Shown: one piece after another, positions 7,687-16,298 of the stretch
Numbering within the stretch: position 1 is the first letter of the stretch
How the letters are laid out: each line of letters opens with the position of its first letter
Source of the DNA: Capillibacterium thermochitinicola
GTDB taxonomy: Bacteria > Bacillota > UBA4882 > UBA10575
Direction: 5' to 3'
Length of the DNA: 64,000 bases
NCBI RefSeq assembly: GCF_013664685.1
Contig: NZ_JAAKDE010000004.1
Span: 174,886 to 238,885 of the forward strand
Made by a program: the position numbers and the translations under genes
Notes under the pieces: generated by a model
The model's database searches: none
Seen by the model: only the letters and a program-made list of their open reading frames with translations
Told to the model about the DNA's origin: nothing

Positions 7687-8757
7687 ATGGCTATGTTCGA
7701 CAATAAGTTTTTTAAAATCGCCTTTTCGATCCTTCTGGTTCTCTTGATTCTCTACCTCTGGAAGCAAGTGCATTATATCTACGATCCGCTTAATTCGGTG
7801 ATCGCTGTCTTGTTAACACCCTTACTGGTCAGCATCTTTTTCTACTACCTTTTGCGCCCGATCGTCCGCTTTTTAATGAAGTATCTGCGCTATAAAGTTT
7901 TGGCCATCCTCATCACTTTCTTGCTGCTTGCCGTGATCATCATCACCGTTAGTTACTTTGGCGGCAGTATAATTCAAAAACAGGTTAAGGACCTTACCCA
8001 TTTGTTCTCGAACTATTATACTTCCATCCGCAACAGCCTGCGTAATGCCGATAACGAGTTACTTGCCCACTATTTCGAGAAGTATAAGATCGAAGAGAAA
8101 CTCGCCGCTTTCGTCACCCGGTTACTAACGGTGATTCAGAATAACTTCTTTGGCTTTTTTTCGAAAATTACCAGCACCGGAACGGTTATTATTCTCATCC
8201 CGGTGATCGTCTATTATTTCCTCAAGGACGACCACGCGATTTACCACGGGTTGCTTAGCCTTTTGCCCGCAAAACTGAGAACACTGGGCAGAACAATCCT
8301 GGACGAAGTTGACCAGACCCTTGCCCGGTATATTTCCGGCCAACTGATCGTGGCCTTGATTGAAGGAAGTCTGGCGCTGGTTGGCTACCTCATTATTGGG
8401 CTTCCCAACGCATTGATTTTGGCGCTGACAATTACGGTAACTGCATTTATTCCGTTCATCGGTGCTATACTCGGGGCTTTACCCGCCGTTTTAATCGGGA
8501 TTACCACCAGCTTTGCCCAGGCCTTTAAGGTCGTGCTCGTCCTGATTGTGGTGAACCAGTTGGAAAGCAACCTCATTGCGCCCCGGCTCCACGGGAGCAG
8601 GTTAAAGATCCATCCTTTAATTGTTATCTTCTTCGTAATGGCTTTTGTGACGGTCTTCGGTTTCCTTGGTGCGCTCTTTGCCGTTCCCTTCTGTATCGTC
8701 GCCCGCATCCTCTACCGCCAAATCCGGCAATATAAAGACGCGCAAAGCGCGGTGTAA
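7687..8757 (+). CDS. AI-2E family transporter (PerM/UPF0118)
   Basis: A 356-residue integral membrane protein. Two hydrophobic helices come first, then YYLLRPIVRFL, a helical extramembrane region (about residues 95-145), and the family core VIVYYFLKDD, LDEVDQTLARYISGQL, PLIVIFFVMAFVTVFGFLGALFAVP. Members are described as exporters of autoinducer-2 or as Na+/H+ antiporters, and substrates are rarely known; none can be inferred here. The ATG follows GAAAGGAAG. It is probably a single-gene unit convergent with rnhA. Confidence 0.9.
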   Translation: MAMFDNKFFKIAFSILLVLLILYLWKQVHYIYDPLNSVIAVLLTPLLVSIFFYYLLRPIVRFLMKYLRYKVLAILITFLLLAVIIITVSYFGGSIIQKQVKDLTHLFSNYYTSIRNSLRNADNELLAHYFEKYKIEEKLAAFVTRLLTVIQNNFFGFFSKITSTGTVIILIPVIVYYFLKDDHAIYHGLLSLLPAKLRTLGRTILDEVDQTLARYISGQLIVALIEGSLALVGYLIIGLPNALILALTITVTAFIPFIGAILGALPAVLIGITTSFAQAFKVVLVLIVVNQLESNLIAPRLHGSRLKIHPLIVIFFVMAFVTVFGFLGALFAVPFCIVARILYRQIRQYKDAQSAV

Positions 8758-8773
8758 GACACCGCGCTAGCTG

Positions 8774-9211
8774 CTAGGTAAGTTCCTTAATTGCCGCCCT
8801 GGCCAGCTCATCACAACGGTTGTTCTCAACCGAATCCGCATGCCCTTTGACCTTAATCCATTCAATTTGGTGTTTCCGGCTGAGCGCCAAAAGTTCCTGC
8901 CAGAGATCCTTGTTTTCCACCGGGGTTTTTTTCGCGGTCATCCAGCCGTTCTTCTCCCAATTCCGGAACCAGTTTTGCTGAAAAGCATTCACCAGATAGG
9001 CGCTGTCGGAATACAGTTTTACCCGGCAGGGATATTTAAGGCAAGACAAAGCCTCAATCGCCGCCTTTAATTCCATCCGTTGGTTGGTGGTCTCCTTTTC
9101 CCCGCCGGACAGTTCTTTCCGCTGTCCTTGGTAGAGGAGGACGGCCCCCCATCCGCCGGGGCCCGGATTGCCGCTGCAAGCCCCATCGGTATAGATCTCA
9201 ACTTCCTTCAT
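8774..9211 (-). CDS. rnhA: ribonuclease HI
   Basis: A 145-residue RNase HI that cleaves the RNA strand of RNA-DNA hybrids. The catalytic carboxylates are all visible: Asp in YTDGACSGNPG, Glu in NQRMELKAAIEAL, Asp in LYSDSAYLV, and Asp in NNRCDELAR after the KGHAD loop. The ATG at 9211 was chosen because GGGGAGGC lies just upstream and the protein starts directly with MKEVEIYTDG; a 25-codon upstream extension has no family content. It lies 71 bases downstream of ldh. Confidence 0.95.
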   Translation of the reverse strand: MKEVEIYTDGACSGNPGPGGWGAVLLYQGQRKELSGGEKETTNQRMELKAAIEALSCLKYPCRVKLYSDSAYLVNAFQQNWFRNWEKNGWMTAKKTPVENKDLWQELLALSRKHQIEWIKVKGHADSVENNRCDELARAAIKELT

Positions 9212-9282
9212 CCTCAGCCTCCCCTCAACCGGCACTGGACATTCGCCTTTCTCTTCCCCGCTTGGTCCAACCCTTGGTCCGG

Positions 9283-10269
9283 TCAATCTTGCACAAACTT
9301 AATCTCCCGCAGGACCCGTTTAATTACGTCCGCAGAGTTCTTCAGCTTTCGTTCTTCCTCCGGCGACAGATTGAGCATAATCCGCTTTTTAATCCCATCC
9401 CGGGCAACAACCGTGGGGATGCTCAAACAGACATCATAGATCCCATGCTCCCCTTCCAGCAGGGAAGAGACGGTGAGCACTGAGTATTCATTCCGGAGAA
9501 TGCTTTCGGTGATCCGGACCAACCCAAGCCCAATCGCATAATAGGTGGCCCCTTTCCCCTTTATGATCTTATAGGCGGCATTTTTAACCTCTTCGAAGAT
9601 TTCCTCTTTGGCTAACGGCCCGCAGTTTTTCCCGCATACCGGGCAGTATTCAGTAAAGCGGAGACCGGCAATGTTCGCCAGACTCCAGATGGGTACTTCG
9701 CTGTCACCGTGTTCCCCCAGGATATAGGCATGGACGTTCACCGGGCTGATCTGGCAGTGCTCGCTGAGGAGGTAACGGAAGCGGGCCGTATCCAAAACCG
9801 TCCCCGACCCGATCACTTTGTCCTTGGGCAATCCGGACAATTTTAGCGTCACATAGGTCATCACATCCACCGGGTTGGTCGCCACCAAGATCGGCGCATG
9901 CGTCCCGCTGGCCACCACTTTGGGGACGATATCCTGGAAGATTAGCACGTTCCGGTGGACCAAGTCGAGACGGGTTTCCCCTACTTTCTGGGCCGCTCCG
10001 GCCGTGATGACCACCAAGTCGGCATCCCGGCAATCCCCGTAATCCCCGGCGCGGACAATCACCGGGCGAACAAAGGGGACCCCATGGTTGAGATCCATTA
10101 CTTCGCCCATGAGACGCTCTTCGTTCAGGTCAATGACAATGATCTCCGAAACCAAGCCGCTAATGAGCAGGGCATAAGCATAAGTGGAGCCCACCATGCC
10201 GGCCCCGATGATCACCACCCGGTTCGAGCGATTCCGGTTCCAATAACTTCGCTCGCCGTAAAAATCCAT
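9283..10269 (-). CDS. ldh: L-lactate dehydrogenase
   Basis: A 328-residue NAD-dependent enzyme reducing pyruvate to L-lactate. The Rossmann motif VVIIGAGMVGS, the active-site loop QKVGETRLDL (Gln at the specificity position favours lactate over malate dehydrogenase), DTARFRYLL with the substrate Arg, and catalytic His in GEHGDSE near residue 187 are present. An unusual Cys cluster, C-P-V-C-G-K-N-C, sits near residues 206-214, where most lactate dehydrogenases have a variable helix. The ATG at 10269 is 9 bases from AAGGAGG; a TTG three codons upstream directly abuts that site and is unlikely. Confidence 0.95.
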   Translation of the reverse strand: MDFYGERSYWNRNRSNRVVIIGAGMVGSTYAYALLISGLVSEIIVIDLNEERLMGEVMDLNHGVPFVRPVIVRAGDYGDCRDADLVVITAGAAQKVGETRLDLVHRNVLIFQDIVPKVVASGTHAPILVATNPVDVMTYVTLKLSGLPKDKVIGSGTVLDTARFRYLLSEHCQISPVNVHAYILGEHGDSEVPIWSLANIAGLRFTEYCPVCGKNCGPLAKEEIFEEVKNAAYKIIKGKGATYYAIGLGLVRITESILRNEYSVLTVSSLLEGEHGIYDVCLSIPTVVARDGIKKRIMLNLSPEEERKLKNSADVIKRVLREIKFVQD

Positions 10270-10292
10270 TGACAACAACCTCCTTTTCGCCG

Positions 10293-11900
10293 CTAACTTG
10301 AAAAGGAATTCTCCTCAATTAGCTTGTTCAATTTTTCAAGTTCCGCCGCCAAGGACATCAAGCCTTCGGGTCCGATCTGGTTGGCTTGCTGACGCAAGCG
10401 CCCACGGAAATCCAGATATTTTTCGTCCAACATGAGCAGGAGTTGCCGCAGTTGTTCCTGGGAATCGGGGACCTGGATCATACTTTTTTCCTCCGTCGCC
10501 TTCTCCGCCAGATCAAAACGCTGTCCCAGCTCCGGAATGATCGTGGTCATGTTCAGTGTTTCCCGAATTTTTTGTTCCCACACCGGTAAAACATCGGCAT
10601 CGCCATGAACGAGAAAGACCGCGGCCGGCTTTTGGACAAAACCGCGCAGCCACTGCAACATCGCTTCCTGGTCGGCATGAGCGGAGAAACCTTCGATCTT
10701 CAGGATCTGCGCCTTCACCAGAATCTCCTCGCCGAAGATTTTTACCGCTTTCGCCCCGTCCAGCAGCCTTCTTCCTAATGTCCCCTCCGCCTGGTACCCC
10801 ACAAACAAAACATGGGTCTCGGGTCGCCAGAGATTATGACGTAAATGGTGGAGGATCCTTCCCGCTTCACACATACCGCTGGCCGAGATAATAATCTGTT
10901 TCCCTTCCATCTCGTTTAAGCGTTTCGATTCTTCCGTCGTCCGGACAAAATGCAACCCTGGAAACTCGAAGGGGTTTTCCCCTTTCCGCAGAAGGTGGTA
11001 GGTTTCCTCGTCAAAATACTGGGAGTTGCGCCGGAAGATCTCCGTCGCGGAGACCGCCATCGGGCTATCGATATAAACCGGGATATCCAGGGGAATCTGG
11101 CCCGCCAGCCGCAGTTTCTTCAAATGGTAGAGGATATCCTGCGTACGGCCGACGGCAAAAGATGGAATGATCAGTTTTCCCCCCGCCTGTACGGCCCGGT
11201 TGACGGCTTCCGCCAGCCGTTCGGTCCGGTCTTCATGGTTGATGTGGTGCCGGTTTCCGTAGGTCGACTCGATAATAATATAGTCGGCCGCCTCAATTAA
11301 TGCCGGATCGCGCACAATGGGCTGTTTGTACTGGCCAATATCTCCGCTAAAGACCAGTTTAATGCGTTTGTCTCCTTCATGGACCCAGATTTCCAAGATC
11401 GCAGAACCCAGGATATGGCCGGCATCACGAAAACGCACCTTTACACCTTCGCCCGCTTCAATCTCTTCCCCGTAATGGACCGGGTAAAAATATTTCAAGG
11501 CGGCCTGGGCGTCATGGACCGTATATAAAGGCTCAATCGGAGCTGCCCCTTGGCGGACCCGCTTCCGGTTGTGCCATTCTGCTTCCATCTCTTGAATATA
11601 TCCGGCATCGGTCAGCATAATCTGACACAGATCGGTGGTCGCCTGCGTCGCAATAATCCGCCCGCGAAAGCCCAGCTGACAAAGCTTGGGAAGGTATCCG
11701 GAATGGTCGATATGGGCGTGGGTGAGGAGGACAAAATCCAAATCGGCCGGATTAAAGGGCAAGGACCGGTCGTTCAAATCCCGCTCTTCAGAGGAACCTT
11801 GAAATAACCCGCAATCGACCAAAAATTTACTCTTCTCCGTTTCTAAATAAAAACAAGAACCGGTAACCATCCGGGCCGCGCCTAAAAATGTAATATGCAA
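10293..11900 (-). CDS. MBL-fold beta-CASP ribonuclease-like hydrolase
   Basis: A 535-residue metallo-beta-lactamase with a beta-CASP insert, of the YSH1/CPSF-like bacterial group. Metal motifs are visible: THAHIDHSG (about residues 59-67), GHILGSAI, SGDIG, and late SAHAD and VHGD. The beta-CASP part has IESTYGNRHH and SASGMCEAGRI. Such proteins are RNA-processing nucleases; the target here is unknown. The start is TTG at 11900, because an in-frame TGA lies four codons upstream and family members begin with (M)xITFLGAA. A C-terminal helical extension of about 60 residues follows the catalytic core. Confidence 0.92.
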   Translation of the reverse strand: MHITFLGAARMVTGSCFYLETEKSKFLVDCGLFQGSSEERDLNDRSLPFNPADLDFVLLTHAHIDHSGYLPKLCQLGFRGRIIATQATTDLCQIMLTDAGYIQEMEAEWHNRKRVRQGAAPIEPLYTVHDAQAALKYFYPVHYGEEIEAGEGVKVRFRDAGHILGSAILEIWVHEGDKRIKLVFSGDIGQYKQPIVRDPALIEAADYIIIESTYGNRHHINHEDRTERLAEAVNRAVQAGGKLIIPSFAVGRTQDILYHLKKLRLAGQIPLDIPVYIDSPMAVSATEIFRRNSQYFDEETYHLLRKGENPFEFPGLHFVRTTEESKRLNEMEGKQIIISASGMCEAGRILHHLRHNLWRPETHVLFVGYQAEGTLGRRLLDGAKAVKIFGEEILVKAQILKIEGFSAHADQEAMLQWLRGFVQKPAAVFLVHGDADVLPVWEQKIRETLNMTTIIPELGQRFDLAEKATEEKSMIQVPDSQEQLRQLLLMLDEKYLDFRGRLRQQANQIGPEGLMSLAAELEKLNKLIEENSFSS

Positions 11901-12063
11901 AGCAGATCACCATCTCTAACTCGTTTTGGCTGAAGGAATAGCCTAAATTGTCATAAACTTTTCTTTCGCGATTGAACCGGCAAATCCTCCCGGCCCTCGC
12001 TGCTTTGTTGTCTTCAACGACCCGATTGTTCAACAAAAATGAAGCAAATTCTATTAATTCCCT

Positions 12064-12092
12064 TTGACATTTTGCCAAAGTTTTGGTATATT
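12064..12092 (+). promoter_or_regulatory. promoter of tRNA-Pro
   Basis: Consensus TTGACA (12064-12069), a 17-base spacer and TATATT (12087-12092), 14 bases before the tRNA. Confidence 0.9.
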
Positions 12093-12106
12093 AAAAAAAA
12101 GGCTCA

Positions 12107-12183
12107 CGGGGCGTAGCTCAGCTTGGTAGAGCGTTCGGTTCGGGACCGAAAGGTCGCAAGTTCAAATCTTGTCGCCCCGACCA
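12107..12183 (+). tRNA. tRNA-Pro (anticodon CGG)
   Basis: A 77-nt cloverleaf: acceptor CGGGGCG/CGCCCCG, anticodon stem TTCGG/CCGAA around loop TTCGGGA giving anticodon CGG, T-arm CAAGTTCAAATCTTG, discriminator A and encoded CCA. It forms its own transcription unit. Confidence 0.97.
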
Positions 12184-12196
12184 TGTATGAATTTTT

Positions 12197-12232
12197 AAGC
12201 CCTAGGGAATTACCTAGGGCTTTGTTCTTTTA
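12197..12232 (+). terminator. terminator of tRNA-Pro
   Basis: 10-bp stem AAGCCCTAGG (12197-12206) / CCTAGGGCTT (12213-12222), followed by TTTGTTCTTTT. Confidence 0.9.
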
Positions 12233-12330
12233 TCAGTTTAGATTAGCAGCGGTTGACCTTGCTTTGGCAGACCGGGCAACTTTCCATCCGTGTATAGAGC
12301 ATTGCGGATTCTTTGTCTCTCCAGGCATTC

Positions 12331-13257
12331 TTAACTTACGGTCAGCTTTACGGAAAATTTCAGCGTTGTTCCGGGTTCCAACGAGTATAATTTGCGTTCC
12401 CTTTCCGCTTTATCAATGGAATCGTAGAATCCATTACAAGGTTCCAGCGCACAATTGTAGTCCCCTCTGTAGCCACCGGCGGTAACCCAAAAACCCAAAT
12501 ACGGTAGTACCTCGGGGTCGTATCTAATGTTCAACCGTAAATCACTTGCCGGGTAATACACGCCGCAGATACCGTTTTCAATTCTATGGCTGAGATAGTA
12601 TTTACAGCAGATGCCGCTATTCGCCGGCCATACCCGGTCCAACCGATAGCTGCGTCCATCAACAGTCCGGGTCACCGGAAATGGATGGATGGTTCCTTCC
12701 GCCCCAAGCAGGCCGGACGACACATTAACCACTTCCGTGGTGCTGGGAGGAAATATGATTTCCATATCCTCATAACAATTTAATAGACAATGAAGTGCCC
12801 AAATACACTTAATCGGTTCATCACCAAAGTTTGTTATTGCGTAATTCAAATGCAGGGTATCATCACCCAAGGATATATCTTTTTGATAGGTATAGGGTAG
12901 AATTTTACTGGTATAAGATAAGAACAACGCTTGCCCGTTCATAAAATAGTTGAATTCGGCGCTCCAGATTTCCCCGTGGTCCGGATAAGTAACATCTTGA
13001 TCTTTATATTTCACAATCGAAGAATCTATCGTCGGAAAACAATCATCAAAACCGGAAGCATCATACTGGGCGAAATCGGCATACAACGAAGGCTTTCGGT
13101 ATACGTCCTCCTTGTTCTGGAATAAAAATTCAAACCCCTTTTCCTTATGGTATATGGAGGCCACTTTCCCACCCAACTCGGGTAAAACAATTACCCGGAG
13201 CACCCCGTTTTCCATTAATATACCGGTCCTTCCCTTAAAAACGATCTCTTTCATCAT
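12331..13257 (-). CDS. aldose 1-epimerase / galactose mutarotase-like protein
   Basis: A 308-residue beta-sandwich protein of the mutarotase-like superfamily. It starts with a strand-rich VLRVIVLPELGGKVASIYHK segment typical of these folds and ends with the LEPCNGFYDSIDKA segment common in uncharacterised members. Aldose epimerases interconvert alpha and beta anomers of sugars; here the substrate is unknown and catalytic activity uncertain. Tandem ATG codons at 13257 and 13254 sit close behind a weak AAGG. The start overlaps by 23 bases the end of a small unknown upstream frame, suggesting coupling. Confidence 0.78.
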   Translation of the reverse strand: MMKEIVFKGRTGILMENGVLRVIVLPELGGKVASIYHKEKGFEFLFQNKEDVYRKPSLYADFAQYDASGFDDCFPTIDSSIVKYKDQDVTYPDHGEIWSAEFNYFMNGQALFLSYTSKILPYTYQKDISLGDDTLHLNYAITNFGDEPIKCIWALHCLLNCYEDMEIIFPPSTTEVVNVSSGLLGAEGTIHPFPVTRTVDGRSYRLDRVWPANSGICCKYYLSHRIENGICGVYYPASDLRLNIRYDPEVLPYLGFWVTAGGYRGDYNCALEPCNGFYDSIDKAERERKLYSLEPGTTLKFSVKLTVS

Positions 13258-13510
13258 CCTTGTTGACCGTACACCCCCAAATTAAATTTTCCAGTATTTT
13301 GGGATCAATCTTCTTCATTTTACACGGTTTTAGTAAATCCCGTCTATACTGTTTAGAGGCGTTAAAAAACGGTTGATAGTCCCATGGTTGATATTTCCCA
13401 GAGATCATGGCTTCTTGCACTGTATTCCGGTCTACTTGATCTTTTAAGATTTTTTCATTCAAACTACCATCGTCATATCCTTCCGGTACCAAGGCATGTA
13501 AAGCTTCCAC
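13235..13510 (-). CDS. small protein of unknown function
   Basis: I do not recognise this 91-residue frame. It is rich in charged residues and has no signal peptide or membrane helix; it ends with KILENLIWGCTVNKDDERDRF. It starts at GTG 13510 with no clear ribosome binding site, four codons after an in-frame stop. It lies between the alpha/beta hydrolase and the mutarotase-like gene in the same direction and overlaps the latter. The composition looks protein-like rather than random, so it may be the surviving C-terminus of a larger protein. Confidence 0.4.
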   Translation of the reverse strand: MEALHALVPEGYDDGSLNEKILKDQVDRNTVQEAMISGKYQPWDYQPFFNASKQYRRDLLKPCKMKKIDPKILENLIWGCTVNKDDERDRF

Positions 13511-13532
13511 CCGGGGCGGTCTTTAAGGATAG

Positions 13533-14582
13533 CTAGAAGGTGTTATTGACCCTGTTGATAAAGCCAAAGACCTCTTCTTCGTACATTTCCGGATGGTCGA
13601 AGAAAATATCGGCGTGGGCACTGTCGGCAACCGTAAGAATAGCCTTCTTCGCGTGGGGCACCGCCTCGTAAAGATCAAGCCCCATAAAATACGGTGTGAC
13701 CAAATCGACCTGGCTGTGGATGACCAAAACCGGCACTTCTGTTTTACTGATATACCGGGACACTTCGGCGTCCTCATAGGAAAACCCCAGCTTCCATCGG
13801 GTCACCAGGTTCCCCACGGCCATTAAAAAGCCCACGGGAATCCCCAAATCCATCTCCGCCATCTCCTCACCCAACATGTATCGCATGCTGCTGATGGGCG
13901 AGTCGATAATGGCAAAATTCAAGTTCTGATTGGCATGGGCCAATCCGAGATAAACGCCGACCGTGGCCCCGCCATATGAAATGCCCCAAACCCCGACCCT
14001 TTTTCCCGCACTAAGCTTGGTTTTAATATAGTCCACGTAATCCCGGAGATCGTGGCTTTCTAGATAACCAAAGGTAGTGTACGGCGCCGTGTTCTCGCCC
14101 GCGCTCCGTTGATCGTAAGCCAACACATTGTACCCATTTTTCAGAAAGACCTCGGCCCAAGGATAAACGGACATCCGGCTGCCGCCAAGCCCGTGGACCA
14201 TAATGACCGTATCCGCATCCCAGTTCCCGTCAACGCTGATCAAGTCAGCGGGAATGAGATGACCGTCCAGAGTCGAGGGAATCGTAACGGTTTCAATAAC
14301 ATGCTTCTCCAGGAAGGACGGTAGAGCAAAACCTTTTTGCTGCAGAAAGGATTCCATCTTCTCGCGGCCGGTTGACTCATTTGTCGACAACTGCATGGAA
14401 CCCATAAAAACCGCCAGTCCGGTATAATAACAAACAGCCATGACGAGAAGGGCTATAGTTATCCCCGCCGCCAACAGGAGGCGCCCCCGTTTCTGCTTCG
14501 CTTTCACCGTTACCAACTCTCTTTCCGCAAGCTTCCGAATTTGCCGGCTCCGACCGGCATTTCGTTTGTTAAAACGCCCCAA
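13533..14582 (-). CDS. membrane-anchored alpha/beta hydrolase
   Basis: 349 residues: a basic N-terminus, one membrane helix (about residues 34-58), then an alpha/beta-hydrolase domain. The catalytic set is visible: oxyanion-side VMVHGLGGSR-like segment (IMVHGLGG), nucleophile Ser in GISYGG near residue 201, Asp in HSQVDLVTP near 291, and His in DSAHADIF near 320. This resembles the family of YqkD/BAAT-like serine hydrolases that face outward from the membrane. The substrate is unknown. The annotated start is TTG at 14582, overlapping the end of the upstream gene by 14 bases; no strong Shine-Dalgarno is seen, and a GTG about 23 codons in is an alternative. Confidence 0.82.
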   Translation of the reverse strand: MGRFNKRNAGRSRQIRKLAERELVTVKAKQKRGRLLLAAGITIALLVMAVCYYTGLAVFMGSMQLSTNESTGREKMESFLQQKGFALPSFLEKHVIETVTIPSTLDGHLIPADLISVDGNWDADTVIMVHGLGGSRMSVYPWAEVFLKNGYNVLAYDQRSAGENTAPYTTFGYLESHDLRDYVDYIKTKLSAGKRVGVWGISYGGATVGVYLGLAHANQNLNFAIIDSPISSMRYMLGEEMAEMDLGIPVGFLMAVGNLVTRWKLGFSYEDAEVSRYISKTEVPVLVIHSQVDLVTPYFMGLDLYEAVPHAKKAILTVADSAHADIFFDHPEMYEEEVFGFINRVNNTF

Positions 14583-15167
14583 ACTTCAGATTTAAGTTGG
14601 CAACGGCACCAGTCAAGTCCTTATCGGTCACGCCTGGTAAGTTGACACCGTTTATATAACGATAACTTAAACCCAAACCTACCCGAAAATGCGCGGTCAC
14701 ATTTAGCTCCACACAAACACCGGGTTCAACAATGAAAAACGAATCTTCATCGTACTGATCAGACTCTTCTTTTCTACCATCATATTCGATCCCGCCGCCA
14801 CCAATCAGCGTACTAAAGGTCAGGTGAACCAAACGGTGGGACTTATTCACATATTCGAAGACCAGACCGCCATAGTCCATTTCAAAATAGAGCGTTTCCC
14901 CTTTCGGGCCGGACACCGGTGCTTTAACCTCATTGGTCAAGCTGTACCAACCGCCGCCAATCAGCAAAGTATGGTTGATATACCAACCACCGTAACCTCC
15001 GATGAAAATCCCGGCTTTTTCCATGAGCGGACCTATTTAAGCGACGGACCACCATAACCGCCGTGTTCGATCGGCCCGCTAATCAGCACTTCATCCCGGG
15101 CAAAAGCGGGGGTGGCCACTAGACAAACTAAGATCACGACCAGTAAAATTCCGAACCAATGTTTCAT
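14569..15167 (-). pseudogene. secreted beta-barrel-like protein, split by a frameshift
   Basis: The gene starts at ATG 15167 behind GGAGGAG and encodes a signal peptide (hydrophobic core ILLVVILVCLV, cleavage after TPAFA), then GPIEHGGYGGPSLK and a TAG at 15033-15035. A second frame (14569-15024) continues with GGYGGWYINHTLLIGGG and a series of Gly/aromatic-rich alternating strands to LNLKFGAF. One inserted base near 15036 joins the two as SLKxGPLMEKAGIF, so a single-base deletion, or a sequencing error, is the simplest explanation. Proteins of this pattern are known mainly from Bacteroidetes and other diderms and look like outer-membrane barrels. The function is unknown. Confidence 0.65.
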
Positions 15168-15587
15168 TTCGACTCCTCCATTTTTTCGTTCTTGCAACCA
15201 AAATTGCTGATCTAAGGTGTCTTCGGATCACAATTGCGTCGATCAATAACTCAATCAACCGCACCTTTTCAACTGAAAAAACCTTTCCGGCCAGCGCAAA
15301 GACGGGCTTTATCCCTTCTTCCATGAAGGCAAAATCCAAGCAAACATCGAACCATGGTGTGGTCACACCCGTCTTCTCTCTCTTTTCAATGGTCAACCTT
15401 CATATTTAGATCTGCTTTATTGAGTTGATCCATCTTTAGCCAATGCATATAACATATATTACCATCGGTCGTTTCTCTGATCAATGACGAAATGTTTAAG
15501 AAAACCAAAGCCCACTTCAGCGCAGTATCCCTTGATTGAGACAGATCCAAGCGTTAAAAACAAAACGCCATTGTTTTTCCTTTATCA
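15168..15587. other. intergenic stretch without a convincing gene
   Basis: It holds the ribosome binding site of the barrel gene at its left end. A weak antisense-frame candidate starting near 15396 overlaps the barrel signal peptide and lacks a start site, so I do not call it. The rest, 15400-15587, is AT-rich and featureless to me. Confidence 0.5.
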
Positions 15588-15626
15588 AAAAAGCCTTGGT
15601 TTCTTTCCCCGAAACCAAGGCTTTTT
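15580..15626 (-). terminator. terminator of the V-ATPase operon
   Basis: Perfect 16-bp stem AAAAAGCCTTGGTTTC (15588-15603) / GAAACCAAGGCTTTTT (15611-15626), T-rich on the minus strand, directly after the subunit D stop codon. Confidence 0.92.
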
Positions 15627-15632
15627 CCCTGT

Positions 15633-16259
15633 TTAACCCTTACTCCGTACGATATCCTTGACCTTCATCAACCGGACTAAATTCGCCCGTTCGTTCTCTT
15701 CCAACTTCATGGTGATGTATTTAATCTGGTCGCGTAGTTTCGGAATAAGCACGTACTCCAAGGCGTTCACCCGGCGGCGGGTCCGTTCGATCTCGGCCGC
15801 CATCAGTTCAACGGTCTTCTCCACCTGGGCCAGTTCGATCATAGACTGAAAACTGTTGGCCAGAAGGTCAATGGCCTCGTCAAACTCGGCCGAGGTTTCG
15901 GTCATCCCAAAGCCGTTGCCCAAGGCGGGCGTCATCTCCAGTTGGAAGACAGGTACTTCCACCCCCATCCGGGAAGTGGTCCCCGCTTGCAAAGCCGCTT
16001 CCCCCCGGGAAGTAACGATTGCCGCCTCCAAAACCGACCGGGAGATAACGGCCCGTGCCATGGCCATCCCGGCGAGGGCCGTCGCCAAATTCTCCTCCAC
16101 CTTCCGGCGGAGGTTCCGGTTTTCTTCGACCAGATCAAAGAAGTCCTTCATCAGTTCATCCAACTTATCTTTGAGCAGTTTATGGCCGCGCACCGCCGTG
16201 GCCAACCGCTTCTTTAGCCGTGTCAACTCCATCCGAGTTGGGTTCACCCGGATCTCCAA
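15633..16259 (-). CDS. atpD: V-type ATP synthase subunit D
   Basis: A 208-residue coiled-coil central-stalk subunit that transmits rotation between the A3B3 head and the membrane ring. The N-terminal VNPTRMELTRLKKRLATA signature and GHKLLKDKLDELM are diagnostic; the C-terminal helix includes RTRRRVNALEYVLIP. The start is TTG at 16259 with GGGGTGAT a few bases upstream. It is the last gene of the operon. Confidence 0.96.
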   Translation of the reverse strand: MEIRVNPTRMELTRLKKRLATAVRGHKLLKDKLDELMKDFFDLVEENRNLRRKVEENLATALAGMAMARAVISRSVLEAAIVTSRGEAALQAGTTSRMGVEVPVFQLEMTPALGNGFGMTETSAEFDEAIDLLANSFQSMIELAQVEKTVELMAAEIERTRRRVNALEYVLIPKLRDQIKYITMKLEENERANLVRLMKVKDIVRSKG

Positions 16260-16298
16260 GCGATCACCCCCAAGCCCCTAAATAGTCTCTGCCACGCC

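Noticed and set aside
11827..12078. Possible 83-residue protein upstream of the beta-CASP gene
   Set aside because: It overlaps the start of the beta-CASP gene in another frame, has no ribosome binding site, and shows no recognisable family.
15091..15396. Possible 101-residue protein overlapping the barrel signal peptide
   Set aside because: TTG start without a ribosome binding site, and it overlaps a better supported gene on the same strand in another frame.
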